Assembly (NCBI GenBank): GCA_965242785.1
Contig: CBDETA010000001.1
Coordinates: forward strand, 248,001-312,000
Source of the DNA: Maricaulis sp965242785
Lineage (GTDB): Bacteria; Pseudomonadota; Alphaproteobacteria; Caulobacterales; Maricaulaceae
DNA length: 64,000 bases
Reading direction: 5' to 3'
Each line of letters opens with the position of its first letter. Position 1 is the first letter of the stretch. Under the pieces are notes generated by a model, which saw only the letters and a program-made list of their open reading frames with translations, made no database searches and was not told where the DNA came from. This document shows, one piece after another, positions 36,286-44,540 of the stretch. The translations under genes and the position numbers were made by a program.

Positions 36286-37857
36286 ATGCCGGACCTGGCA
36301 GTACGCGCAGACTACTCTCACGAGCGGCTGACCCGCTTGAACTTCCTGTTGTCGCGTGAATGTGGTGCCGGTTTTCTCCAGGCCTTCGTCAAGAACACGG
36401 CGGAAATCTTCGCGGCCGACTCAGTCTTCATCGGGCGCGTCGATGCCACCAATGCCCGCATGCGCACCTTGCGCGTCGCATCCAATGGCGAGCTTTCGGA
36501 AAACTACTGCTACGATCTCAAGGGCACGCCCTGTGGCGAGGCCATGGAAGCCGGCGCGACGCTGTATGAAAGCAATCTGGACGCCCACTTCCCCAAGGAT
36601 TTCGTCATCGCCGAGACCGGCACCCAGGCCTATGTCGGCCTGCCCCTGTTCAAGGGCGCGATGACGGTCGGCATCGTCGCTGCAACCTTCAAGCGTCCAA
36701 TCGACATGGGCGATGAATTGTTGGGCGTGTTCAATCATTACCGTCGGCGTCTGACTGGCGTGATCCTGTCCGAGGAGACCGGTGACCGGGCTGCGCTGGC
36801 CATTCAGGGCACGTCTGACGGTATTCTGGACTGGTGCCTGGAAACCGATCAGATCTACATCTCGCCGCGCGGTCGTGAATTGCTGGGCTATCAGGCGCGC
36901 GAGTACACGGCACCCTCTTCCCACTTCCTGGCGTTGCTGCACGGGGACGATCAGAGCCGGTTCAATTCCGCGCTGGCGGCCCACTACAAGAGCGGCCGTA
37001 CATTTGATCTGACCGTGCGCGTGAAAGTGGTCGGCGGGCATCACCGCTGGTTCCGCATCCGGGGCACGGCGGTGCGTTCGCCTGATGGTGACCCGACCCG
37101 GATGGTCGGCGCCATGACAGACATTCACGACCTGGTTGAAGCGCGTCAGCAGGCAACCGAAGCCAGCCGCGCCAAGTCGAAATTCCTGGCCACGATGAGC
37201 CATGAGATCCGTACGCCGATGAATGGCGTGCTGGGCATGTCCAGCCTGCTGTCGGCGACGGAATTGTCGGCGTCGCAGAAGGAAATGGTCGAGCTGATCG
37301 AGGCGTCGGGCAAGGCTTTGCTGGATATCCTCAACGACATTCTCGACATTGCGAACATCGAATCCGGCCGTTTCGAAATCCAGCCCTCCGACTACAATCC
37401 GGCAGAACTGGTCCGCACGGTGTCGGGTCCCTATCGCATGAAGGGCATGGAGAAGGGCCTGAACTTCCTGGTGGAGGTGGACCCCTGCGCTGACATGATG
37501 GCCAAGGGTGATCCGGCACGGCTGCGCCAGATCCTGTCCAATCTCCTGTCCAATGCGGTCAAGTTCACCGATCGCGGCGAGGTGCGGGTGCGCTGCCTGG
37601 CGCGCCAGGGACCGGACGGTTCACACGAGCTGGTGCTGGAAGTGGCCGATACCGGCATTGGCATGGACTCCGACATGATCAGCCGCGTCTTCCTGCCCTT
37701 CAGCCAGGCGGAATCAGCCACCCAACGCAAGTTCGGCGGCACCGGCCTGGGCCTGGCGATCGCCAAGAAGCTGGCGGAACTGATGGATGGCGATATCAGC
37801 GTTGAGAGCTCGCTGGGGGCCGGGTCGAAATTCATGGTGACCCTGCCGGCCAGCTAG
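36286..37857 (+). CDS. GAF-PAS sensor histidine kinase
   Basis: The 523-residue cytosolic protein has an N-terminal GAF domain (about 15-165) and a PAS domain (about 168-285, with IYISPRGRELLGY and a PAC-like HHRWFRIRGTAV). HisKA follows with the phosphoacceptor His in MSHEIRTPMNGVLG (about residue 306). The HATPase has NLLSNAVKF, DTGIGM and GGTGLGLAIAKKL. No membrane segment or receiver domain is present, so the partner regulator must be elsewhere. It has a clear GGAGGGG ribosome site. Its stop shares CTAG with the convergent transporter gene. Confidence 0.92.
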   Translation: MPDLAVRADYSHERLTRLNFLLSRECGAGFLQAFVKNTAEIFAADSVFIGRVDATNARMRTLRVASNGELSENYCYDLKGTPCGEAMEAGATLYESNLDAHFPKDFVIAETGTQAYVGLPLFKGAMTVGIVAATFKRPIDMGDELLGVFNHYRRRLTGVILSEETGDRAALAIQGTSDGILDWCLETDQIYISPRGRELLGYQAREYTAPSSHFLALLHGDDQSRFNSALAAHYKSGRTFDLTVRVKVVGGHHRWFRIRGTAVRSPDGDPTRMVGAMTDIHDLVEARQQATEASRAKSKFLATMSHEIRTPMNGVLGMSSLLSATELSASQKEMVELIEASGKALLDILNDILDIANIESGRFEIQPSDYNPAELVRTVSGPYRMKGMEKGLNFLVEVDPCADMMAKGDPARLRQILSNLLSNAVKFTDRGEVRVRCLARQGPDGSHELVLEVADTGIGMDSDMISRVFLPFSQAESATQRKFGGTGLGLAIAKKLAELMDGDISVESSLGAGSKFMVTLPAS

Positions 37858-39533
37858 GCTCCGCTGTCACCAAACTGCATCTGGCAGAGTTTCGCGTAGA
37901 GTCCGTCTTGTGCGACCAGCGCGTCATGCTGGCCTTGTTCGCGCACTTCACCCTGATCCAGCACATAGATCAGATCGGCATTGCGCACCGTGGACAGGCG
38001 GTGGGCAATGACCAGGCAGGTGCGCCCTTGCGAGAGACGCTCGAGCGCGGCCTGGACGCGACGCTCGGATTCGGTGTCCAGTGCCGACGTGGCCTCGTCC
38101 AGAAGCAGGATCGGAGCGTCCTTGAGAATGGCGCGGGCGATGGACAGACGCTGGCGCTGACCGCCGGACAGATTGCCGCCTCGCGGCCCCACCGGCGCGT
38201 CATAGCCACCGGGCAGGGCCATGATGAAATCATGGGCGTCGGCCGCCTTGGCCGCTGCGATGATGGCCTCCTCGCTGGCGTCCAGATCACCGAAGGCGAT
38301 GTTGGCGCGCACGCTGTCATCGAACAGGGTGACATCCTGACTGACCAGCGCCATGGAGCGGCGCAATGACGGGACCGAGACGCCGCGGATATCCTGGCCA
38401 TCGATACGGATTTCGCCGGATTGGGGGTCGTGCAGGCGGGGCAGGAGGTTGAGAATGGTCGATTTGCCCGAGCCGGACGGTCCGACCAGGGCGATGGTCT
38501 GCCCGGGTCTGGCGGTCAGCGATATCCCGCGAAGGGCCTCCGTGCCGTCGGCATAGGCAAACCCGACATCGCGAAACTCGACCTGGCCCTGGCTGACCGC
38601 AAGGTCGGGGGCATTGCGCGCATTAGTGACCTGCTCCGGCTCATCCAGAACGCAGAAGACCCGCTCCAGAACGGCAAAGCCTTCCTGGACCACGGCGTTG
38701 AGCGTGCCGATGGCGCGGATCGGCGGGGCGATCAGGGCGACGCCCGTGAGCACGCCCATCAGGTCGCCGATCGAGGTGTCGCCGGACATCAGGCGCAGGC
38801 CGGCGACGCTGATCAGCACGGCCAGGGCGATGCCGCCCACGGCCTCCAGGATCGGATCGACGCGGGCCTTGTTCTCGGCCATGCGGAAGAGGAAACGGAA
38901 CCGGTCGGCAAAGGCCTTGCGGGCGCGGCCCTTTTCAAAGTCCTCCAGCCCGTAGGTCTTGATCATCCGCGTGCCGGAGAAGCTTTCCTCCAGCTGGCTG
39001 GTCACTTCGCCCATTTGCGACTGGGCCCGGTTGGAGGTCTGGCGCAGACGCTGACCGATGCGGATGACCGGCCAGGCGGCGACGGGATAGACGACCAGGA
39101 TCAGCAGGGTCAGCATCCAGTCCAGCCACAGCATCCAGCCAATGGTGGCGACGACCTGGAGGATGTCGCGCAGCAGATTGTTGGTCAGGCGGATGAGGGT
39201 TTCACGCAGAAGCGTGATGTCATTGGTGAAGCGCGAGACGAGCGAGCCGACCGGCTCGCCCTGCAGCCGGGCAAAGTCGGCATGGCTGAGCTTGGCGAAC
39301 ATGGCGTTCTGCAGATCCTGCATCACGCTGAGCGCCAGGCGATTGGTCTGGACGGTCTGGAGGTAGAGGGAGAGCGCCCGGACGCAGGCCAGGCCAATGA
39401 TGGCCAGCGGCGCAAACCAGGAAAAGCCCTCCAGGCCGGCGCCCAGTTCGTCAAAGGTCTTGCCGACCACACCGACATAGGAGGCCGCCGCCCCTGCGGT
39501 CAGCGCGGAGAGGAGGATCGCCAGCGCGACCAT
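37854..39533 (-). CDS. MsbA-like lipid A / exporter ABC transporter
   Basis: From the first usable ATG the product has 559 residues. The transmembrane domain covers about 1-290, and the nucleotide-binding domain has Walker A GPSGSGKST, signature LSGGQRQR and Walker B ILLLDEATSALD. It resembles MsbA, which flips lipid A-core across the inner membrane, and its position beside lipid A genes agrees. The conserved elbow helix before TM1 (LRLWRDWLSPHKG) is encoded upstream of this ATG with no ATG, GTG or TTG before the DUF4170 stop. The true start may be CTG at 39617. Confidence 0.85.
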   Translation of the reverse strand: MVALAILLSALTAGAAASYVGVVGKTFDELGAGLEGFSWFAPLAIIGLACVRALSLYLQTVQTNRLALSVMQDLQNAMFAKLSHADFARLQGEPVGSLVSRFTNDITLLRETLIRLTNNLLRDILQVVATIGWMLWLDWMLTLLILVVYPVAAWPVIRIGQRLRQTSNRAQSQMGEVTSQLEESFSGTRMIKTYGLEDFEKGRARKAFADRFRFLFRMAENKARVDPILEAVGGIALAVLISVAGLRLMSGDTSIGDLMGVLTGVALIAPPIRAIGTLNAVVQEGFAVLERVFCVLDEPEQVTNARNAPDLAVSQGQVEFRDVGFAYADGTEALRGISLTARPGQTIALVGPSGSGKSTILNLLPRLHDPQSGEIRIDGQDIRGVSVPSLRRSMALVSQDVTLFDDSVRANIAFGDLDASEEAIIAAAKAADAHDFIMALPGGYDAPVGPRGGNLSGGQRQRLSIARAILKDAPILLLDEATSALDTESERRVQAALERLSQGRTCLVIAHRLSTVRNADLIYVLDQGEVREQGQHDALVAQDGLYAKLCQMQFGDSGA

Positions 39534-39626
39534 CCCCTTGTGCGGCGACAGCCAGTCACGCCACAGCCTGAGGCCGAGCTTGAGCGTGGACGCGGAAGGC
39601 GGGGCGGTATCAGTCAGCGGCTTGGC

Positions 39627-39875
39627 CTATTTGGCGTCGTCGGCCGGATCCAGCAGCTTGTGTGCGTGGATGATGAAATAGCGCATGTGCGCATTGTCGA
39701 CCGTGCGCTGGGCCGCTTCCTTCCAGGCCTTGCGGGCGTCTTCATAGCTGCCGAAGGCACCGACAAAATCGACGGCCTTGAGGTCCTTGAACTCGCAATT
39801 CTTGGGGTCGACGCACACCAGTTCGCCGCCGATGACGAGGTGGAGGAGCTGGTTGTTGATCTGGGTCGTGCTCAT
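39627..39875 (-). CDS. DUF4170 protein
   Basis: The 82-residue protein matches DUF4170: HLVIGGELV, FGSYEDARKAWKEAA and a C-terminal RYFIIHAHKLLDP. In alphaproteobacteria it is found between pmbA/cysQ and the Kdo/lipid A genes, as here. Function is unknown. Its TAG stop (39627-39629) lies in the same reading frame as the following ABC transporter gene, with 31 sense codons between that stop and the transporter's first ATG. Confidence 0.87.
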   Translation of the reverse strand: MSTTQINNQLLHLVIGGELVCVDPKNCEFKDLKAVDFVGAFGSYEDARKAWKEAAQRTVDNAHMRYFIIHAHKLLDPADDAK

Positions 39876-39905
39876 GGAATCTTCCTTGGAGGATCGGATG
39901 CAGGC

Positions 39906-41270
39906 TTAAAGCCCGCCAACGGACATGGCGTCAACGCATAGGCTGGGAGCGTTAACGGCGCCTCTAAACTCCAGATCGCTGGCCGGGACAAGTCTTGCAA
40001 AAATATCGATCAGATTGCCGGCCACGGTGACCTCGCTGACCGGATGATCGATCTTGCCGCCGGCGATGCGGTAGCCGGATACGCCGACCGACCAGTCGCC
40101 GGTATTGGCATTGAGCGAGGGGCCGAACATTTCCGTGACCAGAAGGCCGTTTTCGATGGCGATGATCAGGTCGGCGCGGCTGGCATTGCCCGGCTCCAGG
40201 TGAAGATTGGTCGGGCCGGCACCGGGCGGGCCGCCCATATTGCGGCGGGCATGGCCGGTCGGCTCCAGCTTGAGCTGGCGTGCGGCGGCGGAATTGAGGA
40301 ACCAGGTCGTCAGACGCCCGTCCTCGATGATGCTCATGCGGCGATTGACCGTGCCCTCGCCATCGAAGGGCGCCGAGGCATGGCCCCAGTCGCGGTGCGG
40401 ATCGTCGATGATGTTGATGCCGTCCGCGAAGATCTTCTCACCCATCTTCTCGCGCAGGAAGGAGACGCCGCGGGCGACGGAAGGGCCGCTGATCGCACCG
40501 CACAGGGCGCTGAGGAAGGCGGTGGAGACGCGGCGGTCGAACACGACCGGCATCTTGCCGCTGGGCAGTTTCTTCGGTCCGACCCGGCGGGCGGCGCGTT
40601 CGCCGGCCTCGGTGCCGATTTCGGTGATCGACTGCAGATCGGCGATGCGGCGGGCGCTGGTGGCGGCGTAATCGCGCTCCATCGCCCCGTCCGGACCGGT
40701 GGCGATGACGCTGGCGCCATAGCTGAACTGGCTCTTGCGCCAGCCGGAATTGAAGCCGGTCGAGGTGGCGTGGGCTGCGGCGCCTTGGCCGAAACCGGCA
40801 AAGGCGGTGTCGGTCATGCTGACGCCTTCGACGGCGCGGGCGATCTGCTCGACCTCGATGGCGCGGGCTTCCAGCTCTTCCGGCGTCCACTCGACGGCCT
40901 CGAAGAGATTGATCACCGGCGGGTTGGCACACAGGCGTTCGGCATCGGCGAGACCGGCAAACGGGTCTTCCGGGGCCGCCTTGGCCATGGCGACAGCGCG
41001 CTCGATGGTGAATTGCCGGCCCTGTTCGGAGAGGTCGGAAAAGGCGACCCCGGCCTGGCGCTGGCCGATGAAGACGCGCACACCGGCGTCCAGGCTTTCC
41101 GAACGCTCGATGTCCTCCAGCTTGCCGTCGCGCACCGACAGCTCGGTCTGGCGCGACTCGCCGACGGCGGCTTCGGCGTGGTCGGCACCAGCGGCGCGGG
41201 CACGCTTGACGAGGTCGCCGGCAATCTCCTGCAGGCGGGCGGGGTCGGGAGCGGAAATGGCGTGTGTCAT
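39906..41270 (-). CDS. pmbA: TldD/PmbA-family metallopeptidase (PmbA-like)
   Basis: The 454-residue protein has the PmbA pattern: AEAAVGESRQTELSVRDG early, FDRRVSTAFLSAL mid-protein, INIIDDPHRDWGHASAPFD and a C-terminal GDWSVGVSGYRI. With TldD this family forms a heterodimeric protease in E. coli; PmbA itself lacks the HExxH of TldD, and none is seen here. The ATG at 41270 begins directly before the family N-terminus. It lies 30 nt upstream of DUF4170. Confidence 0.9.
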   Translation of the reverse strand: MTHAISAPDPARLQEIAGDLVKRARAAGADHAEAAVGESRQTELSVRDGKLEDIERSESLDAGVRVFIGQRQAGVAFSDLSEQGRQFTIERAVAMAKAAPEDPFAGLADAERLCANPPVINLFEAVEWTPEELEARAIEVEQIARAVEGVSMTDTAFAGFGQGAAAHATSTGFNSGWRKSQFSYGASVIATGPDGAMERDYAATSARRIADLQSITEIGTEAGERAARRVGPKKLPSGKMPVVFDRRVSTAFLSALCGAISGPSVARGVSFLREKMGEKIFADGINIIDDPHRDWGHASAPFDGEGTVNRRMSIIEDGRLTTWFLNSAAARQLKLEPTGHARRNMGGPPGAGPTNLHLEPGNASRADLIIAIENGLLVTEMFGPSLNANTGDWSVGVSGYRIAGGKIDHPVSEVTVAGNLIDIFARLVPASDLEFRGAVNAPSLCVDAMSVGGL

Positions 41271-41310
41271 GCTCTGGCTATAGCGCTGCCGGGGCGCGAC
41301 GGGCAACGCC

Positions 41311-41703
41311 TCAGATGAAGGCTTTGGCGATCAGCAGCAGCGCGGACACCAGAAACACCAGCCAGGTGAGGGCGGTGCCGGAAATCCGTCCGATGCTGGG
41401 TCCCGCCTGGGTCAGCAGGCCGTAGGAGTAGATGCCGCGTCCCACCGTCAGGGCGAGACCCAGGCCGTGCACCCACAGTGCGGGATAGCCCAGGGCCGCA
41501 ACCAGCCACAGGCCGATCAGGGCCAGCGGCACGCTCTCGGTGCCATTGCCATGGGCGCGGCAGGCCTGTTCCAGCCCGGCATCCTGGCCGGTGCCCAGGC
41601 TGACCTTGGCGCGGCGGCGATGGCGCGAGACATTGGCGGCCAACACTAGCAGAAGGAGCATGTTGAGGCCGGCGTAGAGGCCAACGGCTTGCAGTGCAGT
41701 CAT
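41311..41703 (-). CDS. MAPEG-family membrane protein
   Basis: The 130-residue protein has four hydrophobic segments. It carries the MAPEG-like RAHGNGTESVPLALIG motif, where the conserved Asn/Glu bind glutathione in family members. It likely conjugates or reduces lipophilic electrophiles at the membrane. GGGGAG six nt upstream supports the ATG at 41703 over the one at 41709. It lies 32 nt downstream of the DsbA-like gene in one unit. Confidence 0.88.
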   Translation of the reverse strand: MTALQAVGLYAGLNMLLLLVLAANVSRHRRRAKVSLGTGQDAGLEQACRAHGNGTESVPLALIGLWLVAALGYPALWVHGLGLALTVGRGIYSYGLLTQAGPSIGRISGTALTWLVFLVSALLLIAKAFI

Positions 41704-41735
41704 GATCATCTCCCCGGTGATCGTGTGAAGGCAGG

Positions 41736-42395
41736 TCAGTCCGTCTCGGCGGGCTCGTTGACGGCCTGGCGTATGGCATCGGCCAGCACCACCGGCTCCT
41801 GGGCGCCGGAGACGGCAAACCGGCCGTTGAAGATGTAGGTCGGCACGCCGGTGACGCCGAGCTGGCGATAGAAGACTTCCTCGTCCCAGACCGCCTTGCG
41901 GTCGCGGTCCCCGGCGAGCAGGTCGCCGACGATGGCGCCATCCATGCCGGCGTCGACGGCGATGGCGGTGAGCACCTCGGCCGAGCCGATGTCGTGGCTG
42001 TCCTGGAAGAAGGCCTTGAACAGGCCTTCGGCGACGGCGTCGACGACACCCTGACCGGCGGCCCAGCGCATCAGGCGGTGGGCGTCCAGCGTGTTGGGAC
42101 GGTGCGGGATGGCGTCGAAACGGAATTCGATCCCGGTGGCCGGACCGGCCTGCTCCAGGTGTTCGCGCATGGCCTTCCAGCGCCCGGCATCGGTTCCGGA
42201 GAACTTGGCCTGCATGTAGTCGCGATAGGGCTTGCCCTCGCGCGGCAGGGTCGGGTCGAGCTGGTAGGGGCGCCAGAGCGTTTCCACCTGCACATCCGGG
42301 ACCAGCGCCCTGGCGGCGTCCCAGTGGCGTTTGCCCAGCCAGCACCAGGGGCAGACGAGGTCGGCGACGATATCGACGGAAATCTTTTGAGCCAT
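41736..42395 (-). CDS. DsbA-family oxidoreductase (FrnE-like)
   Basis: The 219-residue thioredoxin-fold protein has the active site DLVCPWCWLGKRHW (CPWC near residue 15), a helical insertion, and the cis-Pro motif GVTGVPTYIFNGRFAVSGAQ. This is the FrnE/2-hydroxychromene isomerase-like DsbA branch, cytosolic because no signal peptide is present. Its role is probably thiol-disulfide exchange in oxidative stress. It is co-oriented with the MAPEG gene, which fits a detoxification pairing. Confidence 0.88.
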   Translation of the reverse strand: MAQKISVDIVADLVCPWCWLGKRHWDAARALVPDVQVETLWRPYQLDPTLPREGKPYRDYMQAKFSGTDAGRWKAMREHLEQAGPATGIEFRFDAIPHRPNTLDAHRLMRWAAGQGVVDAVAEGLFKAFFQDSHDIGSAEVLTAIAVDAGMDGAIVGDLLAGDRDRKAVWDEEVFYRQLGVTGVPTYIFNGRFAVSGAQEPVVLADAIRQAVNEPAETD

Positions 42396-42450
42396 GCGGC
42401 AAGGCTTAGGCGGTTTCGCGCCCGATGGCGAGATGCAAACACGGACGGAG

Positions 42451-42504
42451 CGTCATCCCTCGTGCCGGCAACACGCCAATGGAGACTTCGGCTGAGGGAT
42501 GACG
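42451..42504. repeat. Short inverted repeat (GTCATCCC-type)
   Basis: CGTCATCCCTC (42451-42461) and GAGGGATGACG (42494-42504) form 11-bp arms around 32 nt. The ends resemble those of the repeats at 5965-6086 and 43840-43980, so it may be a diverged member of one intergenic family. It lies upstream of the DsbA-like gene and after the flagellar-rod-like gene. Confidence 0.5.
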
Positions 42505-42535
42505 TCCACCGGCCATCCACCGACCGAGGGGACTG

Positions 42536-42754
42536 CTAGACGGTGATGTCCAGCAGGGTGTCCGTCATTTCGCTCGCGGTGCGAGCGACCGCGGCCGAGG
42601 CCGCGTGGCTTGCTTCGGCGCGCTTGATGGCCACGGCGGACTGGATGATGTCCTGCCCCTGGCTGGAATTGCGCACCATCTCGGCCCCCGCAGTGTGCAG
42701 CTGCGACTGGGCGGCGATCATGCCGCCGACGGCCGTGTTGAAAGCAATGTTCAT
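42536..42754 (-). CDS. 72-residue flagellar rod/hook-terminal-like protein
   Basis: The protein begins MNIAFNTAVGGMIAAQSQLH, like the N-terminal helix of flagellar rod/hook proteins. It ends AVARTASEMTDTLLDITV, like their C-terminal helix. The whole central portion of FlgB/C/E/F/G-type proteins is absent. The two helices alone could form a coiled coil. Similar tiny proteins are, I believe, annotated as flagellar hook proteins in alphaproteobacteria. No other flagellar gene is adjacent. Confidence 0.55.
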   Translation of the reverse strand: MNIAFNTAVGGMIAAQSQLHTAGAEMVRNSSQGQDIIQSAVAIKRAEASHAASAAVARTASEMTDTLLDITV

Positions 42755-42946
42755 GGCGGGAACTGTAGCGCGTCCGTCCGGTGGCGGGCAGCGATTTGCG
42801 TTCACAGGGTAAATACCCGGTAAGCGGCACACAGTGTCTGGCCATCCCGCGGGAACATATGCATCCTGATCCCGCTTTCGACGCGATGCCGCGTGTGGGA
42901 CACAACGGACATCAATCAACGGCCAATGAAAGGTGCCTTGCTCATT

Positions 42947-43519
42947 ATGACCACGTCTTCCAATCCGACCCTGAAGGTAGAGTTCGAGCTGAGCGACAGC
43001 GATCTCGATTTCTTCCGCCAGCGCCTCGACCAGGCGCGCGAATCCCTGGGTTCGGCCGATGAAAACCGCATCCTGGCGGGCGTGGCCGACATGATGGACA
43101 AGGCCCGCGCCTCCAATCCGCCCTCCTTCGTCACCAAGCGCCTGGACCAGCTCGGCCCGATGCTGGCCATGCTGGAAGACAAGGACTGGAAGCTGGAAGG
43201 CGATGACCGCAAGAATGTGATCGATGCGCTGGCCTATTTTGCCGACCCGGAAGACCTGATCCCGGACGCCACCCCGGTTCTGGGCTATGTCGATGACGCG
43301 ATCATGATCGACCTGGTCGCCGCCAGCCTGTCGGCCGAACTGGAAGCCTATGCCGATTTCGTGGCGCACCGCGAAGACCTCAAGGCCGCGCCGGCTGCCG
43401 ACCTGCCGTCGCTGGACGAGGCCCGCAATGTCATGCAATCGCGCATGCGCCGCCGCCGCCTGCGCTCCAAGGCCGGCGGCCGCTGGCCCCACACGACGAC
43501 GATCCGGCATTATTTCTAG
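42947..43519 (+). CDS. YkvA/DUF1232-type protein
   Basis: The 190-residue protein has a YkvA-like core: ALAYFADPEDLIPDATPVLGYVDDAIMIDLVAASL (about residues 99-130). An N-terminal helical region precedes it, and the tail is Arg-rich (MRRRRLRSKAGGR). The DLIPD..P..G..DD pattern is diagnostic for the DUF1232 family, whose function is unknown. I use the ATG at 42947; an ATG at 42926 is also in frame. A strong terminator follows the stop by 22 nt. Confidence 0.8.
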   Translation: MTTSSNPTLKVEFELSDSDLDFFRQRLDQARESLGSADENRILAGVADMMDKARASNPPSFVTKRLDQLGPMLAMLEDKDWKLEGDDRKNVIDALAYFADPEDLIPDATPVLGYVDDAIMIDLVAASLSAELEAYADFVAHREDLKAAPAADLPSLDEARNVMQSRMRRRRLRSKAGGRWPHTTTIRHYF

Positions 43520-43540
43520 ATCGCCGCAGACCCCGGACTG

Positions 43541-43571
43541 AAAAGCGCCTTCCCGATGGGGAGGCGCTTTT
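43541..43571 (+). terminator. Bidirectional-type intrinsic terminator after the YkvA gene
   Basis: AAAAGCGCCT (43541-43550) pairs perfectly with AGGCGCTTTT (43562-43571) around an 11-nt loop that can itself pair (CCC/GGG). T runs exist on both strands. Confidence 0.85.
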
Positions 43572-43690
43572 GCTTTGGGGGAGGAGCGTGTCGCCTTCCG
43601 CGGCCTGCCGGCCGCGGCCCCTCCACCCGCCTTCGCCCTTCGGGCTTCGGCCGGTCCCCCTCCCCACGGTGTGGGGAGGAAAGGCACATC

Positions 43691-43726
43691 TCCTCTCCCC
43701 GGCCGGGGAGAGGGCAGGGTGAGGGG
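43691..43726. repeat. GC-rich intergenic repeat, family with 44375-44408
   Basis: CTCTCCCC-GGCC-GGGGAGAG (43693-43712) is followed by GGCAGGGTGAGGGG. Nearly the same string (hairpin CCTCTCCC-T-GGGGAGAGG, then GCCGGGGTGAGGGG) recurs at 44375-44408 in the same orientation. Both are non-coding hairpins of a dispersed repeat family. Confidence 0.6.
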
Positions 43727-43781
43727 CGCGCGGCGAAGCCGCGCAAAAAAAAGAGCTTCTTGATGGCCGCTTGCGCGGCCG

Positions 43782-43828
43782 CCCCTCATCCGACCCTTCG
43801 GGCCACCTTCTCCCCGAAAGGGGAGAAG
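43782..43828 (+). repeat. CCCCTCATCCG repeat, copy 1
   Basis: This copy begins CCCCTCATCCGACCCTTCGG and ends in a CCTTCTCCCC-GAAA-GGGGAGAAGG hairpin. The same element occurs at 48794-48841 and, in altered form, at 44442-44540. It is an intergenic element, not coding. Confidence 0.7.
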
Positions 43829-43839
43829 GGATACGCCTC

Positions 43840-43980
43840 CGATTGTCATCCCGGATGGAGGCCCGGCCTTGAGCCGGGCGGAAGTCCGGGATCCATGCCT
43901 GCACCAGCGCGGTGTTCCGCGATGGGTCCCGGCGCTGCGCCCCCGATCAAGTCGGGGGCATCCGGCCGGGATGACAATCG
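43840..43980. repeat. 141-bp palindromic repeat with 15-bp ends
   Basis: CGATTGTCATCCCGG (43840-43854) is the exact reverse complement of 43966-43980. The interior holds further inverted segments rich in CCGGGA and GCCCCCGATC..GTCGGGGGC. This is the common GTCATCCCGG-type intergenic repeat of Caulobacterales-like genomes. Confidence 0.7.
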
Positions 43981-44060
43981 GTGGGGTACGCATGGAATAT
44001 TTCTCCTCCCACCACCGACAGCGCCACGCGCTTGCACGCTGGCGGTATGAGCAAGAGAGG

Positions 44061-44124
44061 GTGCGGGACGCCTTCGGGCGTCTTCGCTAGAGATAAGTGT
44101 GTGACACCGTCCGGCGTCCCGCAC
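44061..44124. repeat. 12-bp inverted repeat
   Basis: GTGCGGGACGCC (44061-44072) and GGCGTCCCGCAC (44113-44124) are perfect reverse complements 40 nt apart. A nested GACGCC-TTCG-GGCGTC hairpin occupies 44067-44082. It lies in the gene-free stretch before glyQ. Confidence 0.55.
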
Positions 44125-44441
44125 TTGGAGATTTCACCCGCCGGGGCGGGTGTGTCCTATATCAGGCGAGGATGCTGCATGAGTAGCATGACAGCCGTGC
44201 TCCCTGACCGCCGTGCCCGTCCAGCCGGCGGTCACCCGGCTCTCAGGACACGCTCCACTCCCCCACCACCCCCGGCCGACCAGACCGGGCCTCGAGCGGT
44301 GATGAGGCGGGGAGGATTATGCGGGCACGCCGAGGGGGTGGGGATATCTTCTTTTTATCCTCCCTCTTTGTCCTCCCTCTCCCTGGGGAGAGGGCCGGGG
44401 TGAGGGGGGATAGCGGGGGCCGCGCCCTTCCAGGCACCACC

Positions 44442-44540
44442 GGGATTCCCCCTCATCCGCCCCTGCGGGGCACCCTTCGTCGCGTCGGACAGTCCCCCGG
44501 ACTGTCCTTTGGCTCCTCAGCCCCAAGGGAGAAGGGGAGG
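44442..44540 (+). repeat. CCCCTCATCCG repeat, longer copy
   Basis: After GGGATTCC the element CCCCTCATCCGCCCC begins, followed by TGCGGGGCACCCTTCG. An inserted segment contains the small hairpin GGACAGTCC-CCCG-GACTGTCC, and the copy ends in GGGAGAAGGGG. It shares both ends with the copies at 43782 and 48794 but is about twice as long. Confidence 0.55.

Noticed and set aside
42755..43993. Long minus-strand extension of the 72-residue flagellar-like frame
   Set aside because: It crosses the YkvA gene and GC-rich repeats antisense; only the last 72 codons look like protein.
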